DNA of 47,809 nt from Basidiobolus meristosporus CBS 931.73 (taxonomy: Eukaryota; Basidiobolomycota; Basidiobolomycetes; Basidiobolales; Basidiobolaceae). Position numbers and translations under genes: made by a program. Below are positions 40,838 to 47,809 of this stretch, piece by piece. Position 1 is the stretch's first letter, and the number at the start of each line of letters is the position of its first letter. Under the pieces are notes generated by a model. It saw only the letters and a program-made list of their open reading frames with translations, had not been told where the DNA came from and ran no database searches. Location of the stretch: NCBI GenBank assembly GCA_002104905.1, contig MCFE01000669.1, positions 1 through 47,809 of the forward strand. The letters are read 5' to 3'.

Positions 40838-41792
40838 ATGGTCGAGCTCAAACAGGTTCCTTCAAGCACCCCCGAGCGCTACTTGAATGGCGGGGGTAGG
40901 TTCGACTTCGAAGTGGTTTACAACAAAGTCTACGAGGCAAGCAAGCGCCCCACTCCTCTGGGCCAGCAGGTACAAAAGGCACTCCAGGTGATAGAGAGGG
41001 CCTTGGTGTTATATGGGTATGTTGGATTTCACCTTCACCTAAATCTCCTGTGTTCCCTTGCTAAGCACCTAGAAGACTGGAAGGCTTGGCCATTAGCTTC
41101 AATGGAGGAAAGGATTGCACGGTACTTCTTCATTTGCTAGCAGCAGCTATCTATAGCCAGCACCTGGAACAGGGAGGGACCGCCAGCGATTTCCCCAAAA
41201 GGGCTATTCAGTCGATATACATCAGAACACCGCAGCCGTTCGTTGAAGTGGAGGATTTCGTGAAGCTGTGTGTGGACTGGTATGGGCTAGATCTCCTCAG
41301 CACCTCAGGCCCAATGAAGGCAGGCCTACAGTACTACTTAGAGCAAAGACCAAAGATCCAAGGAGTGTTGGTCGGAACCAGGCGAACCGATCCGCATGGA
41401 GGTATTGGGCAGTTTGTTAGCGAATCTCTGGAATTGTGCTAAGGATATTGTTACTTCCCGTGGCAGCTAAATTGGCCCACTTCCTACCTACCGATCCGGG
41501 ATGGCCTACGATGATGAGAATCCATCCTATCATCGATTGGAACTACCCGGATATTTGGGATTTCCTGCTAAAACTGGATGTCCCATACTGCCCGCTCTAC
41601 GAATACGGGTAAGACAAAGGATGGTCGCACTTGTCCTGGGAGATCCTAACCTTTTTCGTCCGTAGCTATACCTCGCTGGGCTGCGTCAACAATACCCTCC
41701 CCAACCCCAGCCTGAAGAACGATGATGTTCCTTGCGGGTTCAGCCCCGCCTGGATGCTGCTGCACGGCCACCAAGAGCGTGATGGGCGTTAG
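40838..41792 (+). CDS. FAD1: FAD synthase (FMN adenylyltransferase), PAPS-reductase fold
   Basis: Makes FAD from FMN and ATP. Exons 40838-41016, 41073-41401, 41467-41608 and 41666-41792 give 258 aa; introns are 56, 65 and 57 nt, all GT-AG. The pyrophosphate loop ISFNGGKDC spans the start of exon 2 (about residues 67-75). Then come [75 protein letters not shown] and a C-terminal HQERDGR. These are the order and motifs of eukaryotic FAD1/FLAD1 synthase domains; length fits a single-domain fungal enzyme, without the MoCF-like domain of the animal protein. No targeting peptide is evident, so cytosolic by default. The ATG at 40838 is the first in frame. The GATA gene lies upstream, the decarboxylase downstream, both on the same strand. 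Confidence 0.95.
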
Positions 41793-41803
41793 AATCCCGC
41801 AGC

Positions 41804-41851
41804 ATCACACCCATACCTACACCCACACTCACACCCACACTCCTAGAAGTT
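41804..41851 (+). repeat. CACACC-type hexanucleotide tract in FAD1 3' region
   Basis: A short imperfect array of ACACCC/ATACCT/ACACTC hexamers begins 12 nt after the FAD1 stop. Probably simple-sequence DNA in the 3' untranslated region. Confidence 0.6.
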
Positions 41852-41877
41852 GTATTATAAATGTTTGCTTGGATGAG

Positions 41878-41883
41878 AATAAA
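41878..41883 (+). terminator. Polyadenylation signal of FAD1
   Basis: AATAAA, 86 nt after the stop codon; no other candidate lies closer. Confidence 0.55.
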
Positions 41884-42104
41884 TCGGTCCGCGGATCATG
41901 TGATCCCCTTGCTGGCCAACCTCATTGGCAAAGGGATGTCTGATTCATAATTGCTGTTACTAAAAGATACCTAGTGTCACTAGCCGACATTTACCCTTAT
42001 TTCCAAAATCATCCCAATTCAACCGAGGTTGGAATTTCCAAAGGGAAAGTTGAATTTTTCTTTTCTCCCGTTTCCCAAGTGGATTATCACTCTACTCCCT
42101 CGCC

Positions 42105-44295
42105 ATGATCACCTCCAACGACGCAACCGAACTAGACCTGCTCCTGAGCCAGACGAAAGACATCCTTGTGCAGTGTAGGTCGCTTTCTCTGCGAGAGAGG
42201 TGGGCCCAGGTTTACTGACCGCGGTTTCCTTCTTCCAGATGTCAACCAATGCCAACAGGAGAACACCCAAGTTGTTGAGCACCTGTGTCCCGAAGAGCTG
42301 GTGAAGGTGTTCGATTTCGGTTTAGAAAAGGATGGGGTCGGCCGCGATGGAATCCTAGACACCATCCAAGGCATGCTCAAATACAGGTGAGGCTCGTTAC
42401 GGCCAGTTTCCCTCTTCCCCATGCCAAGAAACTGCTTTCCAACGCTGACCCATTCTTGTCGTTTGCAGCGTGCGCTCGTGGAATAGCAAATTCATTGACA
42501 AGCTTTACTCTGGAACGGATCCTATAGGTATTGGGCGAAGTGATTAGGTGTGGTTCGATGGCACTAAGCTCGACCCTTTACTAGGCGTTGTTAGCGAGCT
42601 GATGCTTGGAATTCTGAATTCCAATAACCATGTGTACCACGTCTCTCCAGTCACCACTATGATGGAAATCAAAACTGCGGAAAGAATGGCCGAATTGGTC
42701 GGCTTCAAGGTAAGAGGAGTTGGTTTGGGTTGGCAGAATCTCGAGGCTGTCCCACTCACGGCTCATATTCCTCTAGGGGGGCCGCGGCATCACCTGTCCA
42801 GGAGGTTCGGCTTCGAATCAGCTCGCAGTGATCACGGCAAGAAACCGGAAGTTTCCTCACATCAAGACGGTACATAACCTTAGCCTGGCATGCATCTGAT
42901 CCGAGCCTGATCTGATGTAAACTTCATTTAGGAGGGTTCCCGTCGCGGAGAAATCTTGACCATGTTCACGTCCACCCACAGTCACTACTCGCTGGAGAAG
43001 GCGGCCATCATGATCGGCATTGGAATCAACAATCTCATCAAGGTACCCTGTACGGAAGACGGGGCCATGATTCCCGAGGAGCTTGGTAAAGTGCACTGAG
43101 CCTACTCGCCTACTCACCCGTGATGACTTACCGCCTCTTTAGAGAAATCCATCCAGGAATCCATTGCCCGTGGGGAATCGCCCTTCTTTGTCAACGCCAC
43201 CGCCGGCACCACCGTACTGGTATGGCAGCAGTTCAGCACACCTAGTCGCCAGCGATGAGCTAAGTTGAATTCATGTAGGGGGCATTTGATCCTTTGAGGC
43301 CAATCGGAGCCGTATGTCAGAAATACGATCTGTGGTTCCATGTGGATGGAAGCTGGGGAGGATCGGTGATGTTTTCGGAGAAGCTCCGGTATTTGATCGA
43401 TGGATCTGAATTGGTACTTGTTGAAGCAATGGTTCTTGGCCGCACCAGGGCTAACCGAACTTGGTAACTCTAGGCCGATTCCTACACCATCAACCCTCAG
43501 AAAATGTTGGGCGTTCCCCTGCAATGCTCCTACCTGCTCACCAAAGACCCGTTTGTGTTACAGAAGTACAATTCACTCAACGCGGGGTATCTGTTCCATG
43601 GTGAGAATTACGATCTTGGAGATGGCACCGTCGGTTGCGGACGTCGACCAGACGCAGTGAAAATGTTCATGGCATGGAAGTACAACGGGTCACAGGTTCG
43701 ATGGATATCCGGAGGGATAGTGGATGCGTCGTTCCAAGTGCTAACTGGGAATTTTTGTATAGGGCTTTGAGAGTAGAGTGGATCGTGGATTTGAGCTGGC
43801 TCAATACATGTATCGTAAGATTACCGAGAATCCACGGTTCCGAATGGTCAGGAAGCCAGCAAGTCTCAACGTCTGTTTCTGGTAAGTCAACCTACCATCG
43901 TCTCATCTTAGCCAAGCCCAGCACCGACAACCATGGATGCTAGGTATATTCCGGAATCGCTTGATCTGTCATTAGAGAGCACCAACCCAGACCTGTTCCA
44001 TAGCTACCTGGCTCGGGTAACTAAGGAGGTCCACGGGGATATACGAAGATCAGGAAAATACATGGTAAGAAATGCTTTAGGAAGTTACTTGAATGCACAG
44101 GAGATTAAATTTGCCTTGCAGTTTGACTATGCACCCATCCATTACCCCAAACCACTACCTGTCTTCTTCAGGATCATCACCCATCCACGTTTGACATTCC
44201 AGGATTTGGACCAGATGCTTGAGGATATCTCCACTGCGGGGGAGCGCCTCTTCGAAGAGTTTGAGGATGACAGCGCCAGTGTCCAGAGTCGTTAG
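42105..44295 (+). CDS. PLP-dependent group II decarboxylase (glutamate/cysteine sulfinate type)
   Basis: Removes the alpha-carboxyl of an acidic amino acid (glutamate to GABA, or cysteine sulfinate/aspartate). Twelve exons give 498 aa: 42105-42174, 42239-42386, 42469-42527, 42585-42709, 42777-42869, 42932-43085, 43143-43219, 43279-43413, 43474-43695, 43763-43881, 43944-44064, 44122-44295; introns 57-82 nt. Motifs: HVYHVSP, GGRGITCPGGSASNQLA, FTSTHSHYSLEKAA (His183 stacks on PLP), NATAGTTVLGAFDP, HVDGSWGG (Asp265 binds the pyridine nitrogen), NPQKMLGVPLQCS (Lys297 Schiff base), CGRRPDAVKMFMAWK and NVCFWYIPESL. It resembles animal GAD/CSAD/GADL1 rather than the calmodulin-binding GADs of plants and yeast. 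Two positions are unusual: NPQK where NPHK is usual, and Gly in HVDGSWGG where Ala is common. The substrate cannot be settled from motifs. Intron 9 begins GTTCGA, a rare donor. No targeting peptide. Confidence 0.93.
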
Positions 44296-44920
44296 ATATT
44301 GGTTTTGTTCTCCCTGCCATAACACAGCGTCTATACCCTGAAATAAAGAAACGCGAACGAAACACATCAATTAAAGAATCAGCTGATCTGGCGCAAGGTG
44401 GAACAAGACGTTGGTGGAATGCACCTCTGATTATTCCACCTCAGTTCCACCGACAGGGGAACAATGGGAAAGCGCACCGATCGTCGACCCATTCCACCAA
44501 TGTCTGATTCCGCCCCCTGCCCTGTTAAACAAATAGTCAGCGGTGCTTGTATACCGATTTCAATGAGCTGTCACATTGCGACGTTTGGTACGAATCGTGG
44601 GAACATAGCCACACTATCAATGGGCATCAGGGTAGTATGACCATCAACATCAAGCATGAACGTCAATGAGATCAAGTTACAGGCAGGCCAAATAAAGTCA
44701 TGATTCTCACCTACGTGTATACCAATCCCGCACTTCGCGGAGATACCAACCACTGTGAGAGAACTGGGCTATCACTGGTCCAATCTCACGTCTCATCTGA
44801 AGGGGAAAATGGTGGAATATGGGCGACAAGATCTCTGAGATGTTCATAAAAGAGAATTCTCCCCCTACATTCGACATTATATTTGGTTGCCTCTCTTCAC
44901 TTCACCCCACCTGTTGAACG
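44296..44920. other. Intergenic region with GGTGGAA/TTCCACC cluster
   Basis: A polyadenylation signal lies at 44342-44347. GGTGGAAY occurs on the plus strand near 44398 and 44414 and as its complement RTTCCACC near 44434, 44444 and 44490, with a further plus-strand copy near 44812. TTATATTT near 44876 could be the TATA element of the dehydrogenase gene. No coding frame is convincing. Confidence 0.5.
44342..44347 (+). terminator. Polyadenylation signal of the decarboxylase gene
   Basis: AATAAA, 47 nt after the TAG stop. Confidence 0.6.
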
Positions 44921-46318
44921 ATGAACTCCTTCGCTATCCTTGGTAAACGCCTCGCTTCCTCTGCCATGGTCCTCAAGTCGGTGAAGCCCGCCTTTGCTTC
45001 TCAACCCATCAGGTAACTGCCATCAAAAAGATTCTCTTGTGGTCGAGTGGGCACTGATCTGTGGTTTGTAGACACTTCTCCCAAACCCAAACGGCACTTG
45101 ACCAGCCCACGAATCTCTTCAGCTTTACTGAGGAAGAGCAGATGTTCCGGGACGTTGGTAAGTATCCAATGGGACTTGCATAGTCGACTGGGATTAACCA
45201 ACCATATTTGACCATCAGTCGCCAGATACGCCACCGAAAAGGTGCTTCCCAAAGTATCGGAAATGGATGAGAAAGAGTTCATGTACCCCGAAATCATTCA
45301 AGGCCTTTTCGACAATGGCTTGATGGGTGTGGAGGTGGATTCGGAGTACGGCGGTGCCGGTGGCTCCTTCGTTTCCGCCATCACCGTTGTTGAAGAGCTG
45401 GCCAAGATTGACCCGTCCGTCAGTGCCATGTGCGACATTCACAACACTTTGGTGAACCGCACTGTTAGTGACTACGCCTCCAAGGAGCTCAAGGAGAAGT
45501 ATCTCACTAGATTGGCTACCGATACCGTTGGATCGTTCTGCCTCACTGAGGCTGGATCTGGCAGTGATGCTTTCGCTCTAGCCACACGTGCCGAGGATCG
45601 GGGTGATCACTATGTGCTGAATGGATCCAAGATGTGGATCTCCAATTCAGCCGAGGCAGGGATCTTTGTGGTGTTTGCCAATGTGGACCCATCCAAGGGA
45701 TACAAAGGAATCACCTGCTTTATGGTTGAGCGCGAGATGGGAGTTGAGATCGCCAAGAAGGAGCTGAAGCTTGGCATCCGTGCCTCTTCTACATGCGTCC
45801 TGAATTTCGACAATGTCAAGGTGCCCAAGGAGAACGTGATTGGAGAAGTCGGTAAAGGATACAAGTACGCAATTGATGTGTTGAATGAGGGGCGTATTGG
45901 TATCGCCGCCCAGATGGTTGGTCTTGCCCAAGGAGTGTTCAATGTGACCATGCCATACCTGTTCCAACGCAAGCAATTCGGCCAGCCCATTGGCCATTTC
46001 CAGGGCATGCAATTCCAGTACGCACAGATCGCCACGGAAATCGAATGCGCTCGTCTGTTGACTTACAACACCGCGAGAATGAGAGAGCAAGGGCTGGACT
46101 TTGTCAAAGAAGCAGCTATGGCCAAGCTCTACGCCTGCCAGGTTGCTGAAAGAGCCGCCTCCAAGTGTGTCGAATGGATGGGTGGTATCGGATTCACCCG
46201 TGAGTTCCCAGCCGAAAAGTTCCTTCGTGATAGTAAGATCGGATCCATCTACGAAGGTACTAGTAACATTCAATTGCAAACAATCGCCAAAGCCTTGGTC
46301 AAGCAATACTCTCAATGA
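44921..46318 (+). CDS. ACADSB: Short/branched-chain acyl-CoA dehydrogenase, mitochondrial
   Basis: FAD enzyme that oxidises 2-methylbutyryl-CoA (isoleucine breakdown) or related short branched acyl-CoAs. Exons 44921-45012, 45072-45157 and 45219-46318 give 425 aa; introns 59 and 61 nt. The first about 30 residues are Arg/Lys/Ser-rich without acidic residues, a mitochondrial presequence, ending near RHFSQTQT. The body has TEEEQMFRDVVARYA, GLMGVEVDSEYGG, FCLTEAGSGSDAFAL (FAD/substrate signature), KQFGQPIGHFQGMQFQYAQI and the C-terminal WMGGIGFTREFPAEKFLRDS then IYEGTSNIQLQTIAK, whose Glu is the catalytic base of most family members. The motifs fit ACADSB best; isobutyryl- and short-chain enzymes are alternatives. 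Electrons would pass to ETF. A long antisense frame (45647-46324) is a shadow. Confidence 0.95.
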
Positions 46319-46403
46319 GGACAAAGGCTTAGCAAATAACGCTCCCTACGAGGAGGAACCAAGCCATTACACACACACAGTAACATATGCACACATCTCA
46401 TGG

Positions 46404-46409
46404 AATAAA
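46404..46409 (+). terminator. Polyadenylation signal of the acyl-CoA dehydrogenase
   Basis: AATAAA, 86 nt after the TGA stop and about 100 nt before the convergent Ecl1-like gene's stop. Confidence 0.6.
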
Positions 46410-46509
46410 CACATTGTTGGTTTTGATTGCCAATTTATTCACACACTATGTTGGAGCTTTTCCCACTAAGCAGACAACTTCAATCTAGCATTTGACCAGG
46501 GTTTTATCT

Positions 46510-46851
46510 TTAAATGACGTGGAGCAAAAACGGCGAGATATCCGGCGAGACAAGGTTCGAACCGGCGGGTAGTGCTTGGGGAAGAGCGGTCGATAGCAAG
46601 TGCTTCTTTTGTGCAACTTGATTGTGTACGGGAACTGCTCTCTTGAGAGCAAATCCTTGGAGACGTAGGAGGGTTACTGAATTTAACGGGACTGTAGAAC
46701 TTTGCTGTTCTTTGCGCCGACAAATCTCACTGCAATACAAGCCACCCTACGAAAATACTGAGTATATGCCCAAGGCAATGACGAAAGGACTTCCGGCACT
46801 TACCAAGGAGTTGAGATGCTTATCACAGACAATGCACCAGTCAGAGTCCAT
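46510..46851 (-). CDS. Ecl1-family zinc-binding small protein
   Basis: Exon 1 (46804-46851) encodes MDSDWCIVCDKHLNSL; a 57-nt intron (46747-46803, GTAAGT...TAG) follows; exon 2 (46510-46746) starts GGLYCSEICRRKEQQ. The 94-aa product therefore has C-x2-C, about 12 residues, then LYCSxxC, the zinc-binding signature of the Ecl1/2/3 family, which in fission yeast extends chronological lifespan and responds to nutrient stress. The intron lies exactly between the two Cys pairs, so neither half is recognisable alone. The C-terminal 60 residues are Ser/Pro/Leu-rich and low in similarity, as is usual. A TATA-like ATAAATA lies about 80 nt upstream. It converges with the acyl-CoA dehydrogenase and follows mL41 on the same strand. 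Assignment rests on the Cys pattern. Confidence 0.75.
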
Positions 46852-46930
46852 TATACAGGGAAATGGATGTGGTATTAACAGCTAAACCGTGGGCAGGCTA
46901 GAAGCAAGCGTAGGAAGGGAGGAGCCAGGG

Positions 46931-46937
46931 TATTTAT
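46931..46937 (-). promoter_or_regulatory. TATA-like box of the Ecl1-family gene
   Basis: The minus strand reads ATAAATA, about 80 nt upstream of the ATG at 46851. Confidence 0.4.
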
Positions 46938-47160
46938 GGAAATCCATTGATTGGCCAACTCGGCCGCAATGTATACAGCAATTAGTGTGCGTCGCAAATA
47001 CCATAGTGGAAGATGCTGCTTAAGTTTTGAAATTAAATGTGGGTCAGTGATTTGACGATTCCTTCGCACCCAGTTGTATCATGACTGGTTTATAATATAT
47101 TATCCATCAGCATGTAATCACTCTCCAGCTGCACGATCTTCTGTCTGATAAATGCAATGT
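46938..47160. other. Spacer between Ecl1-like and mL41 genes
   Basis: Both neighbours read on the minus strand. No coding frame or RNA gene is recognisable. Confidence 0.5.
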
Positions 47161-47166
47161 TTTATT
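47161..47166 (-). terminator. Polyadenylation signal of the mL41 gene
   Basis: TTTATT on the plus strand, i.e. AATAAA on the minus strand, 46 nt after the mL41 stop codon at 47213-47215. Confidence 0.6.
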
Positions 47167-47212
47167 GATACATAAGTAATGAATTCTTGTCTATGACAGA
47201 GCGATGAATATA

Positions 47213-47671
47213 TTATTCTGCTTTAGCCGAGGAAAGGAAATCTTTGGCGCTGATGGGTGGTAGCGATCTTCTCGTACGATGCGAAACGTAGGGCTTGAAC
47301 TGCAACCAAAAGAGTTGTTAGGTCCGAGAAATCTCCTCTAGGCACGAATAGCATTACCTGGCAATCGGTGAGATCGGGAACCACGTATGTGCGAACCTTG
47401 TTGTAGTCAATGATATAGCCACCTAAAGTACCACGACTGTCAGAACTCTCTGTTGCGACCGGCAAGACTCTTCACCAACTTACCATGTTTAGTATGACGA
47501 CCCATTGCTCCACTACCCTTACCTACGATACGCTCAATTAGTACACTTCAGTTCGAATCAATGCTCGAGCTGGTGAAGAATCCTGAACCTTTGTAGTAGT
47601 TTATGGCCTCTCTTGGAGGTCATGGGGTCTCTTCTGGCACCACGGCATATAGCTCTAACGACTCCGAACAT
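47213..47671 (-). CDS. Mitochondrial ribosomal protein mL41 (frame conflict in exon 1)
   Basis: Large-subunit mitoribosome protein (yeast MRPL27). Exons on the minus strand: 47671-47589, 47522-47484, 47422-47358, 47299-47213; introns 66, 61 and 58 nt. Exons 2-4 read cleanly: KGSGAMGRHTKHG, GGYIIDYNKVRTYVVPDLTD, CQ, then FKPYVSHRTRR to the stop. Exon 1 gives MFGVVRAICRGARRDPMTSK and RGHK, the expected start, but the next residues of the family (YYKG) are encoded one base out of phase (TACTACAAAG at about 47599-47589), and only that phase splices correctly into exon 2. The donor would be GTTCAG, which is unusual. Either the read has a one-base error, the gene is damaged, or the splice model is incomplete. 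The basic start suits mitochondrial import. Confidence 0.85.
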
Positions 47672-47809
47672 GGTTGATACTGTTCAGGCTATTTCCGAAT
47701 TGGATACTTAACAATGGTAGTAAAATTTTTCAGCACAGATGTATCAGAACCAAGCCGGCACCAGAGTCAAATCGAGAAAAATCTTTTGATTGAATTTTTT
47801 CAAATTTAT
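47672..47809. other. Upstream region of mL41
   Basis: Only 138 bases to the window edge. AT-rich, no recognised motif. Confidence 0.4.

Noticed and set aside
45647-46324. 225-codon minus-strand open frame
   Set aside because: It lies entirely opposite exon 3 of the acyl-CoA dehydrogenase, whose protein is clearly conserved; a codon-bias shadow.
46545-46575. GGTTCGAACC resembling a tRNA T-loop/B box
   Set aside because: The flanking bases do not form the 5-bp T stem on either strand and no anticodon or acceptor stem fits. The segment lies in exon 2 of the Ecl1-like gene.

Overview
The window is fungal nuclear DNA with two sharply different halves. Evidence for a fungus: short GT-AG introns (about 55-82 nt) with CTAAC/CTAAG branch-point-like sequences, a GATA regulator with an AreA/Gaf1-type N-terminal domain, an Ecl1-type zinc protein, a fungal-type FAD synthase, and degenerate Ty1/copia and Ty3/gypsy elements. 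A large, transposon-rich genome is likely. I cannot assign a phylum from sequence alone; short introns plus heavy transposon load fit an early-diverging (zygomycete-type) fungus or a basidiomycete.

Bases 1 to about 37,660 are an AT-rich graveyard of nested transposons. In order: a copia relic holding two solo LTRs (1790-5425); relics of a tnp2/CACTA-like DNA transposon and of an unidentified repeated ORF 'H' (5619-9098); a 5'-truncated gypsy element G1 with two solo LTRs inside it (9099-13762); a large foldback element (14924-15654); a DDE_Tnp_4 transposase relic (15995-16544); repeats of unknown type (16661-19767); a complete but dead gypsy element G2 with 4-bp target duplications, itself hit by two solo LTRs (19772-26131); an ORF-H relic carrying a TA-flanked MITE (26136-26960); and two copia elements in opposite orientation, C1 (+) and C2 (-), one inside the other (27577-37493). 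Target-site duplications and paralogous empty sites let the insertion order be read: H was hit by G2 and by the MITE; G2 by LTR-A3 and LTR-G3; C1 by LTR-A4 (itself hit by LTR-B2) and by C2.

Bases about 38,000-47,809 are a compact, more GC-rich gene block: a two-finger GATA factor (+), a 52-aa basic protein (-), FAD synthase (+, 4 exons), a PLP-dependent glutamate/cysteine-sulfinate-type decarboxylase (+, 12 exons), a mitochondrial short/branched-chain acyl-CoA dehydrogenase (+, 3 exons), an Ecl1-family zinc-binding small protein (-, 2 exons) and mitochondrial ribosomal protein mL41 (-, 4 exons with a one-base frame conflict). The genes do not form one pathway. FAD synthase makes the cofactor the acyl-CoA dehydrogenase needs; the GATA factor and Ecl1 protein point to nutrient or stress regulation.

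Most notable: both fingers of the GATA factor are split by an intron at the same codon and phase; in both the copia and gypsy families the first gag ATG lies inside the tRNA primer-binding site; the LTR-A/LTR-B solo LTRs have 4-bp target duplications and no internal region in the window; and two very small genes (Ecl1-like and the 52-aa protein) would be easily missed.
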